A DNA stretch of 61,848 bases, from NCBI RefSeq assembly GCF_000368045.1, contig NZ_KB849236.1, forward strand, positions 22,066 through 83,913, read 5' to 3'. Below the pieces are notes generated by a model. The model was not told the origin of the DNA. It saw only the letters and a program-made list of their open reading frames with translations, and ran no database searches. Positions 35,761 to 44,098 of this stretch are shown piece after piece (the stretch's first letter is position 1; every line of letters begins with the position of its first letter). Both the position numbers and the translations under genes were made by a program. The DNA comes from Acinetobacter johnsonii CIP 64.6. Lineage in GTDB: Bacteria; Pseudomonadota; Gammaproteobacteria; Pseudomonadales; Moraxellaceae.

Positions 35761-36684
35761 ATGATTTTTTCGGTAATTTTTCCAGTTTTTTTCCTGCTCT
35801 TTTTCGGTTTTGCCTCTGTCAAAATCCAGTTGCTCGCTAAAGAGCAAATGACTGCAATCAGTGCTTTTGTCATCAAAATTGCGTTACCTGCTTTATTGTT
35901 GCACGCCTTAGCTTCAAAAGATTTGCATGAAATTTGGTATCCCTCTTATTTTTATGTTTATGCAGCTGTGACCTTTGGCTTATTTATTACGGCTTTTATT
36001 TTAGGTCAAAAGCTGTTTAAAAATCACTTTACCCATGCTGCAGTGTTTTCACTGGGTGCATCCATGTCCAATACGGGGTTATTGGGAGCAGCAATTTTGA
36101 CACTTCTGATGGGAAGCGAAGCGATGATTTACATTTCATTGGTGGTGATCATTGAAAGTGTATTTCTTGTACCGCTGATGCTCACTCTGGCAGAAATAGG
36201 GCGACAAAGGCAAGCCAATTTAGCCTCCATTTTAAAAACTACATTTCTCACGCTACTCAAAAATCCACTGTTCTTGTCGGTAATGCTTGGCATGAGTTGT
36301 GCGATTTTCGAACTTCAAATTCCACATTTAATCGACCAAGTATTTGCGATGCTAGGTCAGACTGCTGCACCTTTAGCGCTCTTTATTATTGGTGGGGGAA
36401 TGGTGGGGCTCACTATTCAGTCTTTTAACCTGCAAACGGTTTATCTGGTGGTGTCTAAAAATATTTGTATGCCACTCTTGGTTTATTTAGGGCTGACCTA
36501 TTTGACTGAATTGGACCCAAAGATGATTTATGCAGGGACCTTGATTGCGGCTTTACCAATGCCGTCTCTATTTGGAATTTTTGGGCAAGTGTATGGATTG
36601 AATGAAAAAGCACTCACTCCATTGATGATCAGCACGTTATTGAGTTTTGTGGTGGTCAGTGTCTTGATTGGTCTTTGGTGGTAA
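35761..36684 (+). CDS. AEC (auxin efflux carrier) family transporter
   Basis: The product is 307 residues with ten hydrophobic segments in two halves. The opening FPVFFLLFFGFASVKIQLL and the later GASMSNTGLLGAAILTLLMG are typical of the bile/AEC transporter fold. Bacterial members (YfdV-, MleP-like) export or exchange small organic acids, but the substrate here is not readable. It ends at a bidirectional terminator shared with the Sel1-repeat gene. Confidence 0.87.
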   Translation: MIFSVIFPVFFLLFFGFASVKIQLLAKEQMTAISAFVIKIALPALLLHALASKDLHEIWYPSYFYVYAAVTFGLFITAFILGQKLFKNHFTHAAVFSLGASMSNTGLLGAAILTLLMGSEAMIYISLVVIIESVFLVPLMLTLAEIGRQRQANLASILKTTFLTLLKNPLFLSVMLGMSCAIFELQIPHLIDQVFAMLGQTAAPLALFIIGGGMVGLTIQSFNLQTVYLVVSKNICMPLLVYLGLTYLTELDPKMIYAGTLIAALPMPSLFGIFGQVYGLNEKALTPLMISTLLSFVVVSVLIGLWW

Positions 36685-36714
36685 AAAAATACTCTCGCTT
36701 GAGAGTATTTTTTG
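36684..36714. terminator. Bidirectional Rho-independent terminator
   Basis: AAAAAATACTCTCGCTTGAGAGTATTTTTT is symmetrical and lies between convergent genes. Confidence 0.93.
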
Positions 36715-36725
36715 GAAGAAGAGAT

Positions 36726-37535
36726 TTATTTTTTGACCGCAGCTGTTGCAGCAGGGGCTTTAGCTTGATCGGCAATCATTTTATCAACCATCGCCAAAGA
36801 TTCTTTGGCTTGCGGTACATTTTGTTTAGCTAAAGCGGTGAAAATTTTCTTCGCTTCAGGCAAGTTCTGCGGAATGATATTGCCATTGGCAAACATATTG
36901 CCTACGGCCATCAGGGCAGGAATGTAACCTTTTTTGGCTAAGTCTTGAATGCTGTTGAGACCTTTTTGAATGGGTGCTTCTTGTTTGTTTTTAAAGCCTG
37001 TGCTGATGTCATACAGGGCTTGTGCATGAATGGCTTGATAGTTGCCTTTTTTCACCAAAGGCTCAAGTTTCTTAAGGGCTAACTTTTCAGACTCTGGTTT
37101 ATTTTCGGAAAATAACAGCACGGCATATTCAACGGTTGCATCATCAAAGCCTAATTTAGACGCGGCTTCAAAGTGTTGTTTGGCTTTGTTAATGTCTTGA
37201 GGCAAGCCTAAAGTACCAGTGACATAGTTTTTCGCAAGCACATAATGCGCAACAGGGTAGCCTTTGTTTGCAGCATCTTGATAGAGCTGAATGGCTTTCT
37301 TCTCATTCTTCGTTGTGCCTTGGCCAGTCTGAGTCAAATAAGCCAAGTTATACATGGCTTGTGAGTTGCCAGACTTTGCCAGTTTTTCTAAAGCCTGATA
37401 TGCCCCCGTCATATTGTTGGCTTTGACCATTTCCTCTATCTTGGCAAATTCGGGGTTAATGGTATCTTGAGTGGTGGCTGCAAGTGCAAGCTGGCCAGTG
37501 AGTGCAATTAAGCTTGCAAGTACGATTTTCTTCAT
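36726..37535 (-). CDS. Periplasmic Sel1-like/TPR repeat protein
   Basis: The product is 269 residues with a signal peptide (KKIVLASLIALTGQLALAA). Several Sel1-type repeats follow from about residue 55 (NSQAMYNLAYLTQTGQGTTKNEKKA, split over helices, then YPVAHYVLAKNYVTGTLG and IPALMAVGNMFANGNIIPQ). The repeats form a helical scaffold for protein-protein contact in the periplasm. The C-terminus is Ala/Lys-rich. The partner is unknown. Confidence 0.82.
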   Translation of the reverse strand: MKKIVLASLIALTGQLALAATTQDTINPEFAKIEEMVKANNMTGAYQALEKLAKSGNSQAMYNLAYLTQTGQGTTKNEKKAIQLYQDAANKGYPVAHYVLAKNYVTGTLGLPQDINKAKQHFEAASKLGFDDATVEYAVLLFSENKPESEKLALKKLEPLVKKGNYQAIHAQALYDISTGFKNKQEAPIQKGLNSIQDLAKKGYIPALMAVGNMFANGNIIPQNLPEAKKIFTALAKQNVPQAKESLAMVDKMIADQAKAPAATAAVKK

Positions 37536-37810
37536 GTTTTATAAACCTTTTTCTTACACATAAGTCCATCTATGTGTGTATTTGTTTTGAGTCATTTCAC
37601 ATCATAAGTTGAATTGTGTGAATGTAAATATCTGAATTGTGTCTTGGTCTTACAAATTTCCGTTGATTGTGTTGATCGGTATATCTTTTTCCAATACAAA
37701 CCGCGTGCTGTGCAGTGGAAACGTCTGAAACGTGTTATTGGTATTTGTAGCTGATGAGCTTCGGGATTTATTAGGATTCTGGCTTAGATTCTGTTTAAAT
37801 AGCGCTGAAA

Positions 37811-38074
37811 ATGAGTAGTGAGTTCAGCATGTTTATTAAGTCAATTAAGCGAAATTATTTAAAAGTTTTGGCCGATGAGTCGATTCCAGATGGCGAAAAA
37901 ATTGATGCCTTATTGATGAAATTGGGTGGTGAGTTTTTAGTGAGCAAAGATGACCGTGTATATATCTTTGAAAAAGATGGTGTGACCGCAAAATTTGATG
38001 CTAAACATGCACGAGATTTTTCATTTAAAGACTATCTCTGCAAAGACATGAATAAACTGTTTCATGATTTTTAA
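37811..38074 (+). CDS. Hypothetical protein, 87 residues
   Basis: I do not recognise the family. The protein is soluble and charged, with a basic helix (MFIKSIKRNYLKVLADES) and a later beta-like FLVSKDDRVYIFEKDGV segment. It has no signal peptide. The ATG at 37811 is plausible though without a strong ribosome-binding site. It stands alone between the Sel1-repeat gene and the PQQ dehydrogenase. Confidence 0.55.
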   Translation: MSSEFSMFIKSIKRNYLKVLADESIPDGEKIDALLMKLGGEFLVSKDDRVYIFEKDGVTAKFDAKHARDFSFKDYLCKDMNKLFHDF

Positions 38075-38394
38075 TGTTTAATATTCATTGTAAATGAGTG
38101 AACTATTAAATAAGGCTCTAAAAATAGTTTAAGTCCTTGGATGAGCCTTTTACCCAAGTACTGATGCTTGGTATAGAGTTCTAAAGCAATAATTTTTTTA
38201 TGTTTTGTTTATACCTGAAGAACGAGTGTGAATGTCTTTACACACTGCAAAGATACTTGCAGTGGTCAGGCTAAAAGATAATATAAAATAATAGTTTGTA
38301 TAGAAGAGCCTATACGTTTTTCTAGCAAAAGCGTTTGATTATGCACTCATCATTCAAGTTATATCCTATAAAAAAGAAGGTTACTTTTCACAAG
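38075..38394. other. Intergenic region with two hairpins
   Basis: AAGGCTC at about 38113 and GAGCCTTTT ending at about 38152 form a terminator-like stem with a long loop after the 87-residue gene. A tighter hairpin, CACTGCAA at 38243-38250 with TTGCAGTG at 38257-38264, is overlapped by GTGTG...CACAC (38226-38245). The two stems exclude each other. No coding frame is supported here. Confidence 0.45.
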
Positions 38395-39606
38395 ATGAAT
38401 CGAGACGCCTCTAAAATGATAAAAGTATTCTCAATCTTATTCATATGTTTAATTAGTTCAATGGCAGTTTTAGCGGGGCAGCCAAATCTTGTGCCTCATC
38501 AAATCAACTTGAAAGATGGGAAGCGTTTTTCTCTCAATCTTCCAGTAAATTACGACATCATTCCTGCAGCTGAGGGCTTAAAACGCGTTCGTTTTTTTAG
38601 CAAAGCACCTAACGGTAGAATGTTTGTAACGGACATGCACGATTTGACCGACAATAAAAAAGGCATCGTTTATATTTTGGATGAATGGAATGCTGAAACT
38701 GGTAAATTCGGCAAAATTATTCCTTATATGACAGGTCTGAAAAATCCAAATTCAGTTCAATTTTATACCGATTCTTCAGGGCAAGACTGGTTATATTTGG
38801 CTGAAACGCATCAGCTCACCCGACGAAAATTCACCCAAGGTGAAATAAAACCCACGGCTAAAGCTGAAGTTTTAGCGACTTTTCCTGATTATGGTTTAAG
38901 TTATAAATATGGTGGCTGGCATTTAACACGAACCATTGCAGTAGGTGGGAACGGTAAAATTTATGTTTCAGTCGGCTCAAGTTGTAATGCTTGTGCCGAG
39001 AAAGAAAAAGTTCGAGCAACAGTTTTAGAAATGAATCCCGATGGTTCGGAACAAAAGATTTTCGCCAAAGGCTTACGCAATGCCGTCGGTTTGAAATGGG
39101 TGGGTAAATTTTTATTTGCCACCAATCAAGGTGCAGACCATCTGGGTAAACACAAACCTGACGAAACTTTTTATGCACTCAAGAGTGATGCAGATTATGG
39201 TTGGCCATCTTGCTATTCGTCGAATGGTAAAATTTTTGCAGACCCAAAATTTAAACGTCCAGCAGGATGTAAAAATGTACCATCTCCTTACGCTTATTTT
39301 CCTGCGCATTCATCTGCACTAGGATTTGACTATTTTGATGATCCAAATACGGATGACACCATTAAAAATTCTTTTTTAGTGGCTTTACATGGTTCTACGG
39401 ATGCCACGATTGGTCATGGTTATAAAATTGTGATTATGCGAAAAGGGCAAAAATTACAGAACTTTATGGATGGTTTTTTAGTGGGTAAAAATGTGTATGG
39501 TCGACCTGCGGATATTTACCGTATAGATGCAAATTCATTTTATTTTTCAGACGATAAGGGTGGTGTGATTTACTATGTGAGGAAGAAAGATCCCTCATCG
39601 CTCTAA
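38395..39606 (+). CDS. Secreted PQQ-dependent sugar (sorbosone-type) dehydrogenase
   Basis: The product is about 403 residues with an N-terminal signal sequence (MIKVFSILFICLISSMAVLAG). A six-bladed beta-propeller of the soluble quinoprotein dehydrogenase type follows: WHLTRTIAV carries the likely catalytic histidine, GLRNAVGLKW the substrate/PQQ arginine, and HSSALGFDYF the metal-binding blade. It would oxidise an aldose or similar sugar in the periplasm with PQQ. A CNAC pair near residue 200 may form a disulfide or bind a metal. The start is uncertain between ATGs at 38395 and 38416. It is the second PQQ enzyme in the window. Confidence 0.8.
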   Translation: MNRDASKMIKVFSILFICLISSMAVLAGQPNLVPHQINLKDGKRFSLNLPVNYDIIPAAEGLKRVRFFSKAPNGRMFVTDMHDLTDNKKGIVYILDEWNAETGKFGKIIPYMTGLKNPNSVQFYTDSSGQDWLYLAETHQLTRRKFTQGEIKPTAKAEVLATFPDYGLSYKYGGWHLTRTIAVGGNGKIYVSVGSSCNACAEKEKVRATVLEMNPDGSEQKIFAKGLRNAVGLKWVGKFLFATNQGADHLGKHKPDETFYALKSDADYGWPSCYSSNGKIFADPKFKRPAGCKNVPSPYAYFPAHSSALGFDYFDDPNTDDTIKNSFLVALHGSTDATIGHGYKIVIMRKGQKLQNFMDGFLVGKNVYGRPADIYRIDANSFYFSDDKGGVIYYVRKKDPSSL

Positions 39607-39679
39607 GTTAAAAAAAGCCCCCAAAACTAAGAATAAGTTTTAGAGGCTCATTTATCATAACAGCATAAAATTTAAAGAC

Positions 39680-40402
39680 TTACTGCGGTCGTGCCACATC
39701 ACCATTTAAGCGTTCTGGTAAGTCTAAAACTGTCACATCCAGTTCACTCAAAGACTCAGGACGTGCCACCACCAACGCGACATAACCGCCATCAATCGCA
39801 GCGCTATTCACGACTTGAATACCTTTATTCAACTGTTCAGCTTGTGCAGGCGCACTGCCTGTACCCTGAATTAAATGCAACCATGCTTTGGGTTTGGCTT
39901 TAAACCATAAACGTGCAATCACTTCCTGACCCAAGTAACATCCTTTGTCATAGTGCACGCCTTCACGTTGGTGTAAACGAAGCTCTTGAGGTTGAAACAC
40001 ATGCTCAATGGCTTGGTCGATATACGCTTCACCATGAGTAATGGCTTGTACTTGCCATGCTGCAATATCGGTAGGCTCAGCAGAGAAGGTGGTACGGTCT
40101 TGCGTGAAGGTTGGAAAAACTGAACCCGTAGGTTCAAGTTTCATTTTAGAGAAAGCACCAAACTTTTTAATGTGCTTAGCAAATTCTTCCGACTGGTCTT
40201 GAGTGGTGACAATTTCAAAATGTTCAGGGTTACGTTTTGTCAGCCACAAACCAAAGTGGATACGGCCTTTCAAGTCACAAATGGCGGTATATTGCGTTGT
40301 ATTTTCAGCCAAAGCTTCAACGTTGACCGTCACTTGGCCTTGTAAAAATTTGAGTGCATCTACACCAATTAAAGTGAAAGAGGAGAAAGCTAGATCGCTC
40401 AT
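39680..40402 (-). CDS. ygfZ: YgfZ/GcvT-domain folate-binding protein (iron-sulfur cluster maintenance)
   Basis: The product is 240 residues, a shortened GcvT-like fold. The family signature K-G-C-Y-x-G-Q-E is present as KGCYLGQEVIARLWF, with the reactive cysteine. YgfZ uses tetrahydrofolate and supports repair or assembly of certain Fe-S enzymes. It is divergent from acnD, itself a 4Fe-4S enzyme, with 261 bases between starts. The length is shorter than the ~325 residues of E. coli YgfZ. Confidence 0.88.
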   Translation of the reverse strand: MSDLAFSSFTLIGVDALKFLQGQVTVNVEALAENTTQYTAICDLKGRIHFGLWLTKRNPEHFEIVTTQDQSEEFAKHIKKFGAFSKMKLEPTGSVFPTFTQDRTTFSAEPTDIAAWQVQAITHGEAYIDQAIEHVFQPQELRLHQREGVHYDKGCYLGQEVIARLWFKAKPKAWLHLIQGTGSAPAQAEQLNKGIQVVNSAAIDGGYVALVVARPESLSELDVTVLDLPERLNGDVARPQ

Positions 40403-40663
40403 GAATTGCTCGCCTACCTTAAAATCTAATACTAAAGAATTAGGGCTATTTTCCGCTATTTTTCAGAAAAAATCATATTTAGAGTAAATATTTAAAAGTT
40501 AATGTAACTAAATATTTCAAAAACCCCTGTTTTTATATCTAAGCTTATGAAATATAAACGATTTGGGGAATGGGTTTTCGACAGTGTAGTATGCCTAGCA
40601 GACAAAGATGAATTGTCTCGTAAAGACAGTGAAGAAAAATGAAACACCAAAGGCAGGAACGCT

Positions 40664-43288
40664 ATGAACAATAATCACCGCAAACCACTGCAAGGCACCC
40701 AGCTAGAATACTTTGATGTGCGAGAAGCCGTTGAACAGATTCAGCCAGGCGCTTATGCAAAACTTCCATACACTTCAAAAGTATTGGCTGAACAGTTAGT
40801 GCGTCGTTGTGATCCTGCCATTTTGGAGCAGTCACTAAAAGAACTGATTTTTTCAAAACAAGATCACGATTTCCCTTGGTATCCAGCGCGTGTCGTTTGT
40901 CATGACATTCTTGGACAAACGGCATTGGTAGACCTTGCTGGTTTACGTGATGCGATTGCAGACCAAGGCGGTGACCCATCGAAAGTGAATCCTGTGGTGC
41001 CGACTCAGTTGATTGTCGATCACTCTTTAGCTGTGGAATTCGGTGGTTTTGATCCAGAGGCGTTTGAGAAAAACCGTGCTATTGAAGACCGTCGTAATGA
41101 AGACCGTTTCCACTTCATTGAATGGACCAAGACCGCTTTTGAAAATGTTGATGTGATTCCTGCGGGGAATGGCATCATGCACCAAATCAACTTGGAGAAA
41201 ATGTCTCCAGTGGTACAAAGTCGTGAAGGCGTAGCATTCCCAGATACTTGCGTCGGTACAGACTCACATACGCCGCATACCGATGCGCTCGGTGTGATCT
41301 CAATTGGTGTGGGTGGTTTAGAAGCTGAAAATGTAATGCTCGGTCGTGCTTCTTGGATGCGTCTTCCAGACATTATCGGGGTTGAATTTGTTGGACAACG
41401 TCAAGCGGGGATCACTGCAACCGATATCGTTTTAGCATTGACTGAATTCTTACGTAAAGAACGTGTAGTCGGTGCGTACCTTGAGTTCTTCGGTGAAGGT
41501 GCGGACAGCATGTCTGTGGGGGATCGTGCCACGATTTCCAATATGACACCTGAATATGGCGCAACTGCGGCAATGTTCTATATTGACCAAAACACGATTG
41601 ATTATTTAACCCTGACAGGTCGTGAAGCCGAGCAAGTTGTACTGGTTGAAAATTATGCCAAAGAAATTGGTCTTTGGGCATCAGATATGAAACAAGCGGA
41701 ATATCCACGTGTACTTCGCTTCGATCTTGCAACAGTAACACGTAATATTGCAGGCCCATCAAACCCACATGCTCGTGTTTCTACGGCTGATTTAAAAGAA
41801 AAAGGCATTGCAGGTGTTGTTGAAAATCGTACCGATGGTTTAATGCCTGATGGTGCTGTGATTATTGCTGCAATTACTTCTTGTACCAATACATCAAACC
41901 CACGTAACACAGTTGCAGCAGGTTTATTGGCACGTAAAGCCAATGAATTGGGCTTAACCCGTAAACCGTGGGTGAAATCGTCTTTTGCACCGGGTTCGAA
42001 AGCAGCTGCGCTTTATCTTGAAGAAGCAGGCGTATTGGATGACTTGGAAAAACTCGGTTTTGGCATTGTCGCGTATGCATGCACCACCTGTAACGGTATG
42101 TCAGGTGCTTTAGATCCTAAACTACAACAAGAAATTATTGACCGTGACTTGTATGCAACTGCAGTACTTTCAGGTAACCGTAACTTTGATGGTCGTATCC
42201 ATCCTTATGCAAAACAAGCGTTCTTGGCTTCTCCTCCGCTGGTTGTTGCGTATGCGATTGCAGGAACCATTCGTTTTGACATTGAAAAAGATGCATTAGG
42301 AAACGACAAAGAGGGTCATCCAATTTACCTGAAAGACATTTGGCCATCAGATGAAGAAATCGATGCTTTGGTCAAACAAGCGGTGAAACCAGAACAGTTC
42401 CGTAAAGTGTATATTCCAATGTTTGATTTGGGTGTCACTGAGAAAGCGGCAAGTCCATTATATGATTGGCGTCCACAAAGTACCTATATCCGCCGTCCGC
42501 CATATTGGGAAGGGGCTTTGGCTGCGCCACGTACACTGGCAAATATGCGTCCGCTTGCAATCTTGCCCGATAATATTACGACGGATCATTTGTCTCCATC
42601 GAATGCAATTATGATGGATTCGGCAGCAGGTGAGTACCTACACAAAATGGGTGTACCTGAGGAAGACTTTAACTCCTATGCAACGCACCGTGGTGATCAC
42701 TTGACTGCACAACGTGCAACGTTTGCGAATCCGAAATTGTTTAATGAAATGGTGGTTCGTGCGGACGGTACGATTAAGCAAGGTTCGAAAGCACGTGTTG
42801 AACCTGAAGGCGAAGTGATGCGTATGTGGGAAGCGATTGAAACTTATATGAACCGTAAGCAACCGTTGATCATTATTGCAGGGAAAGACTATGGTCAGGG
42901 TTCTAGCCGTGACTGGGCTGCAAAAGGTGTACGTCTTGCAGGTGTTGAAGCGATTGTGGCAGAAGGTTTTGAGCGTATTCACCGTACTAACTTAGTCGGT
43001 ATGGGCGTGTTACCGCTTGAGTTTAAATCGGGTGTTGACCGTAAAACCTTGAAGCTAGATGGTACTGAGCTGTATAGCGTGATTGGTAATATTGCGCCAC
43101 GTTCGACGTTAACTTTAGTGATTGAGCGTGCGACGGAAGATGGTAAGAGTGAAATCGTTGAAGTGCCTGTCACATGTCGTCTAGATACTGAAGAAGAAGT
43201 GTCTGTATATGAAGCGGGTGGTGTATTACAACGTTTTGCGCAGGACTTTTTAGAAAGTCAGTCAGATAAAGAGCAATTAAGAGCTTAA
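40664..43288 (+). CDS. acnD: Fe/S-dependent 2-methylisocitrate dehydratase (AcnD)
   Basis: The product is 874 residues. Cluster ligands are C407 (TSCTNTSNPRN) and C473/C476 (YACTTCNGMSG), as in aconitases. The overall sequence (PLQGTQLEYFDVREAV, LPYTSKVLAEQLVRRCDP, VGTDSHTPHTDALGVI) matches AcnD of the methylcitrate cycle rather than AcnA. It dehydrates 2-methylcitrate during propionate breakdown. In known systems it works with the isomerase PrpF and sits with prpB/prpC, but none of these is adjacent here. A GGCAGGAA site precedes the ATG. It converges on the ATPase/TOPRIM pair. Confidence 0.88.
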   Translation: MNNNHRKPLQGTQLEYFDVREAVEQIQPGAYAKLPYTSKVLAEQLVRRCDPAILEQSLKELIFSKQDHDFPWYPARVVCHDILGQTALVDLAGLRDAIADQGGDPSKVNPVVPTQLIVDHSLAVEFGGFDPEAFEKNRAIEDRRNEDRFHFIEWTKTAFENVDVIPAGNGIMHQINLEKMSPVVQSREGVAFPDTCVGTDSHTPHTDALGVISIGVGGLEAENVMLGRASWMRLPDIIGVEFVGQRQAGITATDIVLALTEFLRKERVVGAYLEFFGEGADSMSVGDRATISNMTPEYGATAAMFYIDQNTIDYLTLTGREAEQVVLVENYAKEIGLWASDMKQAEYPRVLRFDLATVTRNIAGPSNPHARVSTADLKEKGIAGVVENRTDGLMPDGAVIIAAITSCTNTSNPRNTVAAGLLARKANELGLTRKPWVKSSFAPGSKAAALYLEEAGVLDDLEKLGFGIVAYACTTCNGMSGALDPKLQQEIIDRDLYATAVLSGNRNFDGRIHPYAKQAFLASPPLVVAYAIAGTIRFDIEKDALGNDKEGHPIYLKDIWPSDEEIDALVKQAVKPEQFRKVYIPMFDLGVTEKAASPLYDWRPQSTYIRRPPYWEGALAAPRTLANMRPLAILPDNITTDHLSPSNAIMMDSAAGEYLHKMGVPEEDFNSYATHRGDHLTAQRATFANPKLFNEMVVRADGTIKQGSKARVEPEGEVMRMWEAIETYMNRKQPLIIIAGKDYGQGSSRDWAAKGVRLAGVEAIVAEGFERIHRTNLVGMGVLPLEFKSGVDRKTLKLDGTELYSVIGNIAPRSTLTLVIERATEDGKSEIVEVPVTCRLDTEEEVSVYEAGGVLQRFAQDFLESQSDKEQLRA

Positions 43289-43301
43289 TTAAAATTATTT
43301 G

Positions 43302-43336
43302 AAATACCCTTGCTATTTAGAAGCAGGGGTATTTTC
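43302..43336. terminator. Convergent terminator overlapping the end of the TOPRIM-like gene
   Basis: AAATACCCTTGC at 43302-43313 pairs with GCAGGGGTATTT at 43323-43334 with one mismatch, flanked by T-rich sequence. It is 14 bases past the acnD stop and includes the last codons and stop of the minus-strand gene. Confidence 0.8.
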
Positions 43337-44098
43337 TATGGTTAGAAAACTTTTTAGATTCTCATAACGATGGTATTGCAGTATTAATAAAGGGATACCA
43401 CTAAGTAAATGAAATTTTTCATTTTGTATTAACTGGTATTCAAGTAAATCCTTTTGAGTGATATCTGTATTATTACTTGGATAAATAAGTTGGTTATTTA
43501 ATAAATTATTGGCCTTTAATATAGTATTTAGAATTACTATCTTCATTGTGGTCTGACAGTCCATTCTATCAATTTCTGGAAACTGGCTTGAAACGTGACT
43601 TTTGTATCGAGAAAGCCCATTTATTGGTAGAGGGCAGGTTTCTTGAAAAAAATTAAATTTTGCTTTTGTAATTTTATAGCAATGTCTAAAAACCTCTATC
43701 ATTGGATAGTTAATGAATAATTTTCCATTTTCATTTTCATTATCGAAGAAACTACATAAGGTTTGTATTTTTTCTTTAGAAAAATTAGTGGCATGTGGAT
43801 CGAAGTCAAATAGTAAATAAATTTCAGAAACATTTTCTCTAGCTAACCCATTTAAAATAGAAGGGCCAAACTTCATATCTTTTTGCAATAGAATTGGCAA
43901 CAAATCAAAATCTAATTCATTTGAAATATATTCTTCAATCTCTTTATATAATCCATAAATTGTTGTGCTATAAATTATATGCCTCCCATTAGGTAAAATT
44001 TTGAAATTATTATTGTCATTGAATGTTTGAATCAGTTGGTTCGTAACAGACACTTCTTTTTGACCTTCAACTAAGTATAGAATTATGTCTGTACTCAT
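43313..44098 (-). CDS. TOPRIM-like putative nuclease/effector of an ATPase-TOPRIM pair (RloB/AriB/AbiLii-like)
   Basis: The product is 261 residues. The N-terminal strand-Glu motif YLVEGQKE (E11) and the later strand-Asp-x-Asp motif IYLLFDFDPH (D98, D100) have the spacing and order of TOPRIM folds, which use these acidic residues to bind Mg2+ and cut nucleic acid. The rest is helical and not recognised. Its ATG overlaps the stop of the upstream ATPase gene (ATGA), so the two are translated together. By analogy with RloAB, AbiL and PARIS, the ATPase may hold this effector until phage infection releases it. The base composition is far more AT-rich than acnD. The family assignment is by motif only. 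Confidence 0.68.
   Translation of the reverse strand: MSTDIILYLVEGQKEVSVTNQLIQTFNDNNNFKILPNGRHIIYSTTIYGLYKEIEEYISNELDFDLLPILLQKDMKFGPSILNGLARENVSEIYLLFDFDPHATNFSKEKIQTLCSFFDNENENGKLFINYPMIEVFRHCYKITKAKFNFFQETCPLPINGLSRYKSHVSSQFPEIDRMDCQTTMKIVILNTILKANNLLNNQLIYPSNNTDITQKDLLEYQLIQNEKFHLLSGIPLLILQYHRYENLKSFLTIENTPASK

Noticed and set aside
40664..43288. The 874-residue aconitase as housekeeping AcnA
   Set aside because: The N-terminal and central motifs agree with AcnD from memory, not with AcnA. A phylogeny would settle it.
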